A stretch of DNA of 64,000 bases, taken from Candidatus Sumerlaeaceae bacterium (GTDB taxonomy: Bacteria; Sumerlaeota; Sumerlaeia; Sumerlaeales; Sumerlaeaceae). The DNA lies in the NCBI GenBank assembly GCA_019695055.1, contig JAIBAT010000053.1, positions 1 through 64,000 of the forward strand, in the 5' to 3' direction. Under the pieces are notes generated by a model. That model was not told the origin of the DNA. It worked only from the letters and a program-made list of their open reading frames with translations, and made no database searches. The translations under genes were made by a program, and so were the position numbers. Positions 7,729-17,036 of this stretch are shown piece by piece (the stretch's first letter is position 1; every line of letters begins with the position of its first letter).

Positions 7729-10700
7729 ATGCCAGATAGTTCACCGCTGAATGATTTTCCTTCTGACACCCACGCCTCCTGGCGCCCTGAACCGGGGCCG
7801 GAGATTTCGGAGGCATTTGAGCGCTATCTGAAGGAGACTTCGGCGTATCCTGAGCGGGGGACGGCACTGCCGGAGGGCGTTCCGGTGCCAGGCAGCGGTT
7901 CGGATTCCACCGCGTCGCCGCGGCATGCGGCCTACTTGCTGCGCCGAGTGGTGGCCGAGGGAGGTCACGGGGAGGTCTGGCAGGCGGTTCAGGTTTCGCT
8001 GAACCGGGTCGTGGCCGTCAAGAAGGTCCGCAAGAAGTGGTACGACGAGAAGGCCCAGAACGCGGCGCGGATGCTGGAGCTGGCGTTCCACCGGGAAGCG
8101 CTGGTCACGGGGCGGCTGGACCACCCGACGATCGTTCCGATCTACGACATGGGGGCGGACCAGCAGGGGCGGCCCCTGCTGGCGATGAAACTGGTGGAGG
8201 GGACGGAGTGGACGGACCTCATCGCCGAAGACCGCCACCTGGACCGGGCGGCGTTCTTTGCGCGGCATCTGCCAATCCTGATCTCCGTGGCCCAGGCGGT
8301 GGCGTTTGCCCATTCGAGGGGGGTCATCCATCGGGACCTGAAGCCTTCGCAGGTGATGGTGGGGAAGTATGGCGAAGTTTACCTGATGGACTGGGGTCTG
8401 GCGGCCATCTTCGAGGACCAGGCCGCGCCTCTTCCCGATTCCGCGACTCTCCCCTTCTCGGTGCATGTGAAGGACGCCATCAACCCGGCGGGCACGATGT
8501 GCTTCATGGCACCGGAGCAGACGGAGAACAGCGGGATCCGGCTGGGGCCGTGGACGGACGTTTTCCTATTGGGAGGCACGCTGTACGAGCTGCTGACGGA
8601 CACGCCACCACACAATGACGCGACGTCGCGGGAGGCGTTCGAGAGCGCGCGGCGATGCCAGATTCCCGCGCCGGAGGTTCGGGCGCCGGGGCTGGAGATT
8701 CCGGGGGAGTTGTCGCGGATCGCGATGACGGCGCTGCAGGCGGAGATCGGGGACCGATATGCGTCGGTGATGGAGTTTGTGCAGGCGCTGCAGGATTACC
8801 TGCACGGTACGGGCCGGCGGCGAGAGTCGGTGGAGTTGACGGAGCGGGTGCGGGGGATGCTGGGGGGTGGTGTGTCAGTCGGCGGGCAGAGCACCAGTGC
8901 TGATGCTAGCGGAAGTGTTTCAGCGGGCGAGCCGCCCGCGCTCCCAGCTGCGGCTTCTTCGGTGGACTATCAGGCGCTTTCGGAGTGTGACAATCTGCTG
9001 ACCTCGGCGCTCAATCTGTGGCCCGAGAATCCAGATGCGGGAGACCTTCAGCAAGATTTGCTGGATCGTTTTGCGGAGGCGTCCATCGCGAACAGCGATC
9101 TTGGCCTGGCGCGGTCACAGGTGGTTCGGCTTTCCAACGAATCCAGGCGGGCGGAGCTTGGCCAACAGATTGAAGCCAAAGCAGCGGAGATCCGTAAGTT
9201 GGCCCGACAGCGGCAGTTGGCGATTACCTCAAGTTTTGGTCTCATTATCGTTCTCGGCCTCTTTGCCGCCCTCCTGATATCGCTCTTGGCAAACTGGCGC
9301 ATCGAGAAGCAACAGGCGGAGCAGGCTCAAGCTGTGGCGGAAATTGACGCGAAAGACGCGGAGGAAGAATCCCGGAGAACCCAGGAGCGAACCGCCCGTA
9401 CTGACAAGACCAGCAGCCTGTACCGCGATGAAGCGCAATTGGCGCGGGAACTTGAGGAGGAGTGGCGCCCTCAACTCATCCTGCCCCCGACACTGTCCCT
9501 CGGGGCGTACGACGAGCAGGTCCTGGCCGGAAAGGATCCCGCCCGGCTGGACGAGTTGGATCGCCGGATCGACTCTGTGCGCGCGCAGCGTTCGATTCTC
9601 GATGACGGCACGCTGGCCCCACCTCCGTCCCGCCTGGCCCTGGCCGCCGGTTACATGGCTCTCTTCCGCTCGGCTCACGGGGGGGGCTTGAAGCGGGCCA
9701 GTCTCTTTCTGGGTGAAGCCGCCCGGTTCGGACTCGACAAGGATCTGGCATGGGTTGGCCTCAGCGCAGCGGCTACACAACTCGGGAATTTTGATGCCGC
9801 CGCCAAAGGGATTGAAGAGGCAGCGGACTTCGCCCAGCGTGTCCGGTCGGAGCGCGACTACAGGAAAACCCTGATGCTGGCCTACGAGATCCAGCTGGCC
9901 CGGTATGCCGATTTTCACTTTGGGCCCGAGGACATCCTAATTGAACCGCGTGATCCCAACCGTAAGCAGGGGAGATACTGGGATAATAAGGATGTTTGGA
10001 CAGACGCAGGTGCGCCGTGGGAGCATGCCAAGAGCGCGGCCCCCGGCACAGCACGGGTTCCCGGTTGGGGGGCACGGTTGGTGAGATTCTTCGCGGTATC
10101 CGGTGACGCGAACACGACCCTGCCAGCTTTGGCCAGATACGAGCCGATGCTAAATTCCCGCCGACACCTTTACGTTTATGCAACCTACCCCTTCTCGGCA
10201 AATGCCGCTCCGGTTATTTACACCATTTATCACGCTTCGGGGGAAACAAGCCGGTCGCTTGCCCAGGACGGCTGGGCCGGTGCATGGCGCGGAGGGGCCA
10301 ACCAATGGACCATGCTTGGCGACTACGACTTTGCGCCAGGGGAGAGGCAGGGCCTCGAGATTCGGGCCAATCCGGGAATTACTTTTGTCCGCCCCATCAA
10401 TAATGGCCAGGTGGTCGCAGATGCAGTCGTGTTTTCATCAAAACCATTGGCTGTTGCCACCACCCTTCCCCTCGAGTTTCGCCCACCGGAAGGACAGATC
10501 GTCTGGCAGGGAGAACCCGCCAAAGCCATTGCACAGGCTTTGCACCAGAACAAAAGGGTTCTCTGGTACATTTCGGCCTCCGACTCAAAACACCGGATTT
10601 ACTCGTTTCAGAAAGTCTTCCCTCGCAAGGACATCGTGGACGCAGTGAATTCAAACTTTGTACCGTTGATGTCCTCAATGGAACCACCGACCGCCAGGGA

Positions 10701-10842
10701 CCACGGCCTATCCCCGATGCCGGATGGAACGATTGTCCTTTGCAGTCCAACTGCGGACGGATCCGGGGTCATCATCCAGAAGCCGATCAAGCCCGAAAAG
10801 GGACTGATTCCTGAAGTGCTGTTTAAGGAGTTGGCTCAATGA
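7729..10842 (+). CDS. Transmembrane Ser/Thr kinase with golvesin-like and thioredoxin-like extracytoplasmic domains (paralogue 1)
   Basis: About 1,037 residues. Hanks-type kinase domain (about 70-360): Gly loop EGGHGEVW, VAVKK lysine, HREAL helix-C Glu, HRDLKPSQVMVG catalytic loop, MDWGLA in place of DFG, and FMAPEQ. The loop has Gln where HRDLKxxN has Asn. A single membrane span (FGLIIVLGLFAALLISLL, about 502-522) is followed by a charged coiled coil (about 525-580), a helical TPR-like stretch (about 635-730), a golvesin-like domain (about 735-905: YTIYHASGETS, WTMLGDYDF, VVADAVVF) and a C-terminal thioredoxin-like region (about 930-1035) with no CxxC. ATG 7729 is chosen over in-frame GTG 7717; neither has a strong ribosome-binding site. 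The paralogue follows after 72 bases. Expected role: inner-membrane sensor kinase with its sensing part outside the cytoplasm; ligand unknown. Confidence 0.85.
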   Translation: MPDSSPLNDFPSDTHASWRPEPGPEISEAFERYLKETSAYPERGTALPEGVPVPGSGSDSTASPRHAAYLLRRVVAEGGHGEVWQAVQVSLNRVVAVKKVRKKWYDEKAQNAARMLELAFHREALVTGRLDHPTIVPIYDMGADQQGRPLLAMKLVEGTEWTDLIAEDRHLDRAAFFARHLPILISVAQAVAFAHSRGVIHRDLKPSQVMVGKYGEVYLMDWGLAAIFEDQAAPLPDSATLPFSVHVKDAINPAGTMCFMAPEQTENSGIRLGPWTDVFLLGGTLYELLTDTPPHNDATSREAFESARRCQIPAPEVRAPGLEIPGELSRIAMTALQAEIGDRYASVMEFVQALQDYLHGTGRRRESVELTERVRGMLGGGVSVGGQSTSADASGSVSAGEPPALPAAASSVDYQALSECDNLLTSALNLWPENPDAGDLQQDLLDRFAEASIANSDLGLARSQVVRLSNESRRAELGQQIEAKAAEIRKLARQRQLAITSSFGLIIVLGLFAALLISLLANWRIEKQQAEQAQAVAEIDAKDAEEESRRTQERTARTDKTSSLYRDEAQLARELEEEWRPQLILPPTLSLGAYDEQVLAGKDPARLDELDRRIDSVRAQRSILDDGTLAPPPSRLALAAGYMALFRSAHGGGLKRASLFLGEAARFGLDKDLAWVGLSAAATQLGNFDAAAKGIEEAADFAQRVRSERDYRKTLMLAYEIQLARYADFHFGPEDILIEPRDPNRKQGRYWDNKDVWTDAGAPWEHAKSAAPGTARVPGWGARLVRFFAVSGDANTTLPALARYEPMLNSRRHLYVYATYPFSANAAPVIYTIYHASGETSRSLAQDGWAGAWRGGANQWTMLGDYDFAPGERQGLEIRANPGITFVRPINNGQVVADAVVFSSKPLAVATTLPLEFRPPEGQIVWQGEPAKAIAQALHQNKRVLWYISASDSKHRIYSFQKVFPRKDIVDAVNSNFVPLMSSMEPPTARDHGLSPMPDGTIVLCSPTADGSGVIIQKPIKPEKGLIPEVLFKELAQ

Positions 10843-10914
10843 GGGAACAGCTTGACACCTCTTCGATCGTGAACTGCGATTCAGTGGTAACTGCCCTTTG
10901 CACCAGAGGCGACA

Positions 10915-13900
10915 ATGGCTGAAAACGACGATCCCCTCGGCCCGGGCGCCCCACCGCCGGATCTGCCCAATGACCCTCATTCGTCGCTGCGGCCGCCGTC
11001 CGTGCAGACCTGGGCGCCGATGGATCCCGGGCTTTTCTCCACGGCTCTCCGCGATGCCGCAGTGGCCGGGGATATTAAAGTCGAACCCGGGGATCCCAAT
11101 GCCTTCCTCCTGAGAAAGGAAATTGGCAGCGGTACCTTTGGGGAAGTGTGGGAGGCGGTTCAGGTGGTACTGAACCGTGTCGTGGCGGTGAAGCGCCCCA
11201 AGCCGCCCGAGGGAACCACGGAAGCCGAGCGGGAGGATGCCTCCCGGCTGGCCCAGCTCATCTTTCGCCAGGAGGCACTGACCACCGGGCACCTGGACCA
11301 CCCCAATATTGTTCCTGTGTACGACCTCGGTGCCGGAGCCGATGGTCGCCCGCTGCTGGCCATGAAACTGGTGGAAGGGGTGCCGTGGGACCAGAAGCTC
11401 CGCGAAGATGAGAATGTCGCCCTTGCCGAGCGGCTGAACCGGCACCTTCCCATTCTGCAGCGGGTGGCGCGGGCCGTCGCCTTCAGCCACGCCCGGGGTA
11501 TCGTCCACCGAGACTTGAAGCCCGGGCAGGTGATGGTCGGTAATTACGGCGAAGTCTTCCTGATGGATTGGGGGCTGGCCATGTCCATGCCGGGCCTCGA
11601 GATCGCGGAGGGCCTGCCCGCCACGATGTTTGCAACGCCGCGCGATGTGGCACCGAACCCTGCGGGGACAGTGGCGTACATGGCCCCCGAGCAAACCCGG
11701 CGCTCATCGGACCGCCTCGGCCCCTGGACAGACGTTTATTTGCTGGGGGGCATGCTGTATCAAATCTTAACCGGCACTGCGCCCCACAATCAAGCACGCA
11801 GCGCAGACGCCTTCCAGCATGCGGCGCGGGGCGCAGTGGAGCCACCGGAGGCGCGCAGTCCGGGGCAGGCGATCCCGCGGGAACTCTCGGACCTGTGCAT
11901 GCGGGCACTGGCACCGGAAACCGCGCAGCGAACCCAGACGGCGGAGGACTTCCTGGAATCGGTGGAAGCGTGGCTGAGCGGCGCAACCCGCCGCGAGGAG
12001 TCCCGAGCTCTGGCCACCCAGGCACGAAAGGCACTGGAGACGGCCGCCACGGGCTATCACGAAATTGAGCAGGCGGACGCCCTCATCGTGCAGGCACTGC
12101 AGAATTGGGCTGATAACCCTGAAGCTCGCGAGCTCCAAGGGGAAATCCTATCGCGGTTTGTTTGGGCAGCTCTCGGTAATGGGGATCTCAAACTGGCACG
12201 GGTTCAGGCGGAACGCATCGCCCAGCCGGAGTTGCGGGAGAACATGCGCGCGCAGGTGGGCACGGCTGAGCGGCGAGCGCGGCGCCATGCCCGCCAGCGC
12301 AGAATTGCCCTCGTTGCCAGCCTCCTACTTCTGATTGCGGTAGCTGTGGCAGCCGTGATTTACAGATCCAACGCCGAGGCCATCCGTGTGCAACGGGAGC
12401 AGGCTCAACAGAAGAAAGAGTTGATCTGGGCGGACGTGGATACTCTCTACGCTCAACTCAATCAGGAATGGGAGCAGGAAACGCACTCCCGGATACTTCG
12501 GGATCTCAGGGATGCGACCACCTCCTTCATCAATCGGGTTGCCGCGGAATTGCCATACTCGACAGATCCCCGGCCCACCGACGACTGGCTCTTTGTATTA
12601 CTTTCGGCAAGGCCGGAACTCGCGCGTGATCTTGCCACTTCCCGGACTGAAATCGCCGAACTGCGCCGGCAGGCTCTGGCCGATGGTTCCACCATCGGTG
12701 AAGAACCCTATGAACTTAAGTTGACGGAAGGGCTTCTCAAAATGAGTGATCCCCGGACAACGGCCGGTCTTCTCATTGCGAGGGACAACTTTGAGGAGAT
12801 ATCCACACGATTCGCCAATCGTTTCGAGTTCTGGACCATGCTGGCAGTGGTATGCTCCCGCATTGGGGATTTCCCTGCTGCTAGAAACGCAGTGGATCGA
12901 GCGATGGATGCTGTGAAGCTTGCAAATGGTGAGTGGTTCACTAATATTGTCTTCCTTCGCGCCAACCTATACGGAATGGCGGACCATGCGGAGAAACTTC
13001 GCCCCGGGGACGTTCTGATTGATGTCAATTCCGAGATGGCAGAAACTTCTGGTCCGCGGAGATACAGGGAGATTGCAGGCGAATGGAGAACTGTCCGGGA
13101 CGGCGCCACGCGAAGTTTCGGGACTTTTCTCGATCCTTTTCGGAGCCGGGACGCCAGGGTTATGCGCTTCTATGGCCCTTTCGAAAAGAAGATTTTTGCG
13201 CCGTTACCTGCCCGGGCAAGATTTTATCCCAACTTGACTACGTCTGGCCATTATACGGTTTACACGATCTGGCCGTCCAATGGAAACGCATGGCCGGTCA
13301 ACTACCACATTCACCATGCGGGTGGGGAAACAAGTGTAAGCCTTGTTTACGACGGGTTTGGAATTGAAGGGCCGCCCAACAGCAACCTATGGACGCCACT
13401 TGGTGAGTACCAATTTCTCGCCGGATCCGAGAATTACGTGGAAGTTGAAGTTCCGGCCAATGTGAAGCCCCTAACCTGGGCGCGCCAGGGGGACGTTATT
13501 CCCGATGCCATGTTGTTTGCAGCCCGTCCGTTGACCGTGAAGACCGGCACACCGCGGCTTGCGCCCCCAAGCTTGCCATCCACTGTCACCGAGGACAATG
13601 GAACCGTGCCGGCCCAGTTGCTTTTTGAAAACTCACTGGAAGAGGCCATCCGCCGCGCTGGGACCGCAAAACTTGGCATTGTCGCGATGGTGTATCACCC
13701 CGCCAGCGCAATGTTTATCCATCCGCTGAATGAGAATCGCAATTACGTGGATAACCGGCTGTTCAATAATAACATTACCGTCCCAATTCTTCAAAAGGAT
13801 TACGTGGTGGCGAGGATCAGCCTGATGGAACATCCGGAGACGGTGAAGAAACTGGGGGCACCGGATGCCACAACCAGCCTGTTCATCCTTGGGCCCGATG

Positions 13901-13992
13901 GAAGTGTCCGAAAGATGCTGACGGGGAAGGAACTGCTGATATCGCCGCCGGAATTCCGGGAGATGCTGGAGTCGCTTAAGGCCGCGCCTTAG
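10915..13992 (+). CDS. Transmembrane Ser/Thr kinase with golvesin-like and thioredoxin-like extracytoplasmic domains (paralogue 2)
   Basis: 1,025 residues with the same architecture as the gene before it. Kinase landmarks: GSGTFGEVW near 71, VAVKR near 91, FRQEAL Glu near 120, HRDLKPGQVMV with H198-R199-D200 and Gln205 in place of Asn, MDWGLA near 217, YMAPEQT near 255. Membrane span about 464-483 (ALVASLLLLIAVAVAAVIY), then coiled coil, a helical repeat-like part (about 600-690), a golvesin-like domain (about 697-872: YHIHHAGGETSVSL, WTPLGEYQF, VIPDAMLF) and a thioredoxin-like C-terminus (about 905-1022: TTSLFILGPDGSVRK) lacking redox cysteines. It arose by tandem duplication with strong divergence outside the kinase domain. 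Its 3' end overlaps the convergent FGE-like gene by 17 bases. Confidence 0.87.
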   Translation: MAENDDPLGPGAPPPDLPNDPHSSLRPPSVQTWAPMDPGLFSTALRDAAVAGDIKVEPGDPNAFLLRKEIGSGTFGEVWEAVQVVLNRVVAVKRPKPPEGTTEAEREDASRLAQLIFRQEALTTGHLDHPNIVPVYDLGAGADGRPLLAMKLVEGVPWDQKLREDENVALAERLNRHLPILQRVARAVAFSHARGIVHRDLKPGQVMVGNYGEVFLMDWGLAMSMPGLEIAEGLPATMFATPRDVAPNPAGTVAYMAPEQTRRSSDRLGPWTDVYLLGGMLYQILTGTAPHNQARSADAFQHAARGAVEPPEARSPGQAIPRELSDLCMRALAPETAQRTQTAEDFLESVEAWLSGATRREESRALATQARKALETAATGYHEIEQADALIVQALQNWADNPEARELQGEILSRFVWAALGNGDLKLARVQAERIAQPELRENMRAQVGTAERRARRHARQRRIALVASLLLLIAVAVAAVIYRSNAEAIRVQREQAQQKKELIWADVDTLYAQLNQEWEQETHSRILRDLRDATTSFINRVAAELPYSTDPRPTDDWLFVLLSARPELARDLATSRTEIAELRRQALADGSTIGEEPYELKLTEGLLKMSDPRTTAGLLIARDNFEEISTRFANRFEFWTMLAVVCSRIGDFPAARNAVDRAMDAVKLANGEWFTNIVFLRANLYGMADHAEKLRPGDVLIDVNSEMAETSGPRRYREIAGEWRTVRDGATRSFGTFLDPFRSRDARVMRFYGPFEKKIFAPLPARARFYPNLTTSGHYTVYTIWPSNGNAWPVNYHIHHAGGETSVSLVYDGFGIEGPPNSNLWTPLGEYQFLAGSENYVEVEVPANVKPLTWARQGDVIPDAMLFAARPLTVKTGTPRLAPPSLPSTVTEDNGTVPAQLLFENSLEEAIRRAGTAKLGIVAMVYHPASAMFIHPLNENRNYVDNRLFNNNITVPILQKDYVVARISLMEHPETVKKLGAPDATTSLFILGPDGSVRKMLTGKELLISPPEFREMLESLKAAP

Positions 13993-14908
13993 ACGGGCGC
14001 AGTTCGCCATCAGTGGCATCGCGCGCAATTCTGAAGCCCATGTTGTTCAGGCCGGTGTCGGGGACGTGCATGCGGCGGGAGGAGACTCGGAAGCCGGTGC
14101 AGAAGTTCTCGGAGCAGAGGAAGCTGCCGCCCTTGAGGACGTGGCCCTCGCCGGAGGGGGGGCCGGTGGGATTGGCGCGGGGAGAATGGGCGTAGTAGTC
14201 GGCGCCGTACCAGTCGGAGCACCACTCCCAGACGTTGCCGGTCATATCGCACAGGCCGTAGCCATTGGGTGGGAACTTGCCGACGGGGGCGCGGCGCAGG
14301 TAGCCGTCCTCGAGGGTGTTGGTGTCGGGGAAGTGGCCCTGCCACCAGTTGGCGACGGGTTTGCCGCCGGGGCGCAGGTCGTTTCCCCAAGCGTACTCGG
14401 CGCCGTCGAGGCCGCCGCGGGAGGCGAATTCCCATTCGGCCTCGGTGGGAAGGCGGGCACCGGCCCATTGGGTGTAGGCGGTGGCGTCGTTCCATGAAAC
14501 CTGGGAAACTGGTTCATCGACAGCGGGTTGGGATTTGGGGCCGTCGGGGTGGCGCCAACTGACGCCTTTCATCACGACCCAGTCCCCTTTCTTCACATCA
14601 AACACTTTCGAGGATCCGGCCTTCTCGGTTTGGGTCATGTAGCCGGTCGCTTCGACGAACTTGCGATATTCGGCGACGGTGATCTCATGGCGGCCGATCC
14701 AGTAGGGTTTGAGCGTGACCTTGTGGACGGGTTTTTCGAATTCCTGGCCATGGTCGGAGCCCATGCGGAATGTCCCACCGGGAATCAGGACCATGTCCGG
14801 CTGTGTCGGCGGCGGCGGTGCCTTGCCGGTCTTTGCCGCGGGACATGGAGTGACCAGCGCGAGAAATGCAAGCAGGAGAGAAGTCTGAGTGTTTTTCCCC
14901 CATTTCAT
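13976..14908 (-). CDS. Secreted formylglycine-generating enzyme (FGE/SUMF1) family protein
   Basis: 310 residues. An N-terminal signal sequence (LLLAFLALVTPCPA) is followed by the FGE-sulfatase fold: FRMGSD near 47, HEITVAEYRKF near 74, PVSQVSWNDATAY near 133, RLPTEAEWEFASRGG near 152, CDMTGNVWEWCSDWY near 220 and a C-terminal GFR. GGSFLCSENFCTGFR places Cys265 and Cys270 with the C-x4-C spacing of true formylglycine-generating enzymes, where the pair binds copper and oxidises a sulfatase cysteine. Many bacterial family members lack these cysteines, so real FGE activity is plausible. No sulfatase gene is in the window. The gene converges on the second kinase with a 17-base overlap. ATG 14908 is preceded by GGTGG. 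Confidence 0.85.
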   Translation of the reverse strand: MKWGKNTQTSLLLAFLALVTPCPAAKTGKAPPPPTQPDMVLIPGGTFRMGSDHGQEFEKPVHKVTLKPYWIGRHEITVAEYRKFVEATGYMTQTEKAGSSKVFDVKKGDWVVMKGVSWRHPDGPKSQPAVDEPVSQVSWNDATAYTQWAGARLPTEAEWEFASRGGLDGAEYAWGNDLRPGGKPVANWWQGHFPDTNTLEDGYLRRAPVGKFPPNGYGLCDMTGNVWEWCSDWYGADYYAHSPRANPTGPPSGEGHVLKGGSFLCSENFCTGFRVSSRRMHVPDTGLNNMGFRIARDATDGELRPSKARP

Positions 14909-14958
14909 GCCACCGACTCAAACCCTTTCGCGGGTGATTTCAAGATTCATTTTGCGGA

Positions 14959-16332
14959 TTAGACAAGGCGCGAGAGCAACAGGGCCGCGAACTGCAGGAC
15001 GAAGAAGAAGCCGCACATGTCGGTGATGGTGGTCAGGATGGGCGTGCTCACCAGCGCGGGGTCCAGCTTCAAGGCTTTCAGTATGAGGGGCAGGGAACCG
15101 CCCATGACCACCGACACAATGGAATTTGCAGCCAGCGCGCCGCCGGCGACAACGCCGAGCCAGATGTTTCCCTTCCAGAAATAGGCAACAATTCCCAAAA
15201 TGATGCCGAGAAGCAGGCCGTTCATCACACCGATGGGGATCTCCTTGGCGAGGACGCGGAAGAGCTCCTTGGGGCGGATCAGGCCGAGGGTTAGCTCGCG
15301 AATGCTGACGGCGACGGCCTGGCTGCCGGCGCAGCCGCTCATGTCGGAGACAATGGCGGTGAAGACAGCGAGGGCGGCGACCTGGGAGATGATCTTTTCG
15401 TTGGCGGCAATCACGCTGGCGGCCATCATGTTCAGGAAAATATTGAGCGTGAGCCATGCGAGGCGGCGCGAGGAGCGGTTCCACAGGCCCATGCTGCGAA
15501 GTTCCTCGCCGCCGATGATACCGCTGAGACGAAGAAAAGCCCGGGATTCGCGCTGCTCCTCGGCGCGACGCACGGAGCTGCGCTGGACGACGCCGACGAG
15601 GCGGCCGTCGGCGTCCACGACGGGAGCACCGAAATAGCCGTGACGGTCAAAGAACTCGCTCATCTTCTCCAGCTTGTCCCCGACATGGATGACGTTGGGA
15701 TTGCGGTGCATCACATCTGCCAGACGAGCGGACTGGTCCTTGAAAAGGATGTCCCTCATGCGCAGGACGCCGGTCAGGCGCCGCCCCGGACCGGTGATAA
15801 AACCGTATTGCACGTCGTAATCCGCATAAACATTGGCGTTGCGGCGGAAATCCTCGATCACCTGGCGCACTGTGATCCCCTCGTCGTAGACGAGGTACTC
15901 GGTCACCATCATTCCGCCGGCGGTGTCCTCGGGATAGCTGATGAGCAGGCGTGCGTCGCGGGCTTCGTCGGGCTTCATCAGGCGAAGGATTTCCTCGGTC
16001 GTGGCCGGGGGCATGGCGCTGAGCAAATCCGCCTGACGGTCACTGCGGACGCAGTCAAGGATTGCGGCTGCCCTTTTTGCGGGGAGGGCACCCACTATAA
16101 GGGCGGCATCGGCGAAGAAGGCCTCTTCAAGGTCCTCGATGACGTCGGCGGCGTCCTTGGGGGGAACGATGGAGAGTGCCCGAAGCTGACTCTCGCGGTC
16201 CATGCGCGAGAACGCCAGCGCGATATCCGCCGGGGACAGGGTTTTCATGAAACCCGTCAGCGTTTCGCTCTTCTCGCCCTCAACGAGGTTTTCTATACGC
16301 TTCCAGGATCTCTCGTCGTCTTGTTCTGCCAT
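14959..16332 (-). CDS. mgtE: Magnesium transporter MgtE
   Basis: 457 residues with the full MgtE layout. A helical N domain (about 1-130; TLSPADIALAFSRM, PATTEEILRLM) senses Mg2+ together with a CBS pair (about 135-255; EDTAGGMMVTEYL, GYFGAPVVDADGRLVGVV). The membrane domain (about 285-457) has five hydrophobic segments, including the family hallmarks SDMSGCAGSQA and GGALAANSIVSVVMGG and the final TPILTTITDMCGFF. It is a Mg2+-selective channel in the inner membrane, gated by intracellular Mg2+. Length is normal. It lies 74 bases downstream of tmk on the same strand and may be cotranscribed with it. That gap is too short for an M-box riboswitch. Confidence 0.95.
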   Translation of the reverse strand: MAEQDDERSWKRIENLVEGEKSETLTGFMKTLSPADIALAFSRMDRESQLRALSIVPPKDAADVIEDLEEAFFADAALIVGALPAKRAAAILDCVRSDRQADLLSAMPPATTEEILRLMKPDEARDARLLISYPEDTAGGMMVTEYLVYDEGITVRQVIEDFRRNANVYADYDVQYGFITGPGRRLTGVLRMRDILFKDQSARLADVMHRNPNVIHVGDKLEKMSEFFDRHGYFGAPVVDADGRLVGVVQRSSVRRAEEQRESRAFLRLSGIIGGEELRSMGLWNRSSRRLAWLTLNIFLNMMAASVIAANEKIISQVAALAVFTAIVSDMSGCAGSQAVAVSIRELTLGLIRPKELFRVLAKEIPIGVMNGLLLGIILGIVAYFWKGNIWLGVVAGGALAANSIVSVVMGGSLPLILKALKLDPALVSTPILTTITDMCGFFFVLQFAALLLSRLV

Positions 16333-16406
16333 CCAACCACTCGCCCGTTTTGGAGTTTGTGCCGCCCTGTTCCATTGCCGGTGGCGGACTTAATTGTGTG
16401 AGGAAA

Positions 16407-17036
16407 TCACACGAGAGAATGGCTTGTCAGCAGTTTTTCAATCTCCGCCATGACTTGCTGTTGCACCGCGGCCGGGTCGCGCGCCGCATCGATTTTCACC
16501 ATCTGCGGGAAGTTCATGCCATCAAACACGGCGGCCACCCGCTCCTGGTAGGCCTGTTGCTCGAACAGGTTATAGCCACCCTCGCGGGTCGCGACGATGC
16601 GCGCGTGGCTTTCCTCGACCGGCAGGTGGAAATAGAGAATCAGGTCGGGAACGGGGGCGATCTTTTCATTTTCAACACGTATGAACTCGGGATCGAGCCC
16701 GAGGGCTCCCTGATAGGCCATGGACGATATATAGTACCGATCGATGCAAACGACGGCCCCGCGCGCCAGGGCAGGGGAAATGTTTTGCGCAACGTCTTCG
16801 CGGCGGTCTTCGAGGAAGAGCCGGAACTCTTCCATGGGATCTACTTTGTCACGGCCTGCAACCATCAGTTGGCGCAAGCGCGTGCCGTGGGGGCCGTTGG
16901 TAGGCTCTCGCAGGTACACGGCATCCACGCCACGTTCGGCGAGGGCCGCGCAGACCTCGCGGGCCTGGGTGGTCTTGCCTGCCCCATCCACCCCCTCAAA
17001 TGCGATGAGGAGCCCCTTCTTTTCACTTGATTCCAT
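16407..17036 (-). CDS. tmk: Thymidylate kinase
   Basis: 209 residues, normal length. It phosphorylates dTMP to dTDP with ATP in DNA precursor synthesis. The P-loop FEGVDGAGKTTQ is at residues 13-24. YLREPTNGPHGTRLR near 40 is the dTMP-binding segment, CIDRYYISSMAYQG near 95 carries the DRY/H motif, and VEESHARI near 143 lies in the lid region. It sits at the head of the minus-strand pair with mgtE and is divergent from rpsB across a 355-base spacer. Confidence 0.95.
   Translation of the reverse strand: MESSEKKGLLIAFEGVDGAGKTTQAREVCAALAERGVDAVYLREPTNGPHGTRLRQLMVAGRDKVDPMEEFRLFLEDRREDVAQNISPALARGAVVCIDRYYISSMAYQGALGLDPEFIRVENEKIAPVPDLILYFHLPVEESHARIVATREGGYNLFEQQAYQERVAAVFDGMNFPQMVKIDAARDPAAVQQQVMAEIEKLLTSHSLV

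Noticed and set aside
16333-16406. Possible Mg2+ riboswitch before mgtE
   Set aside because: The gap to tmk is only 74 bases and no M-box-like pairing was seen.
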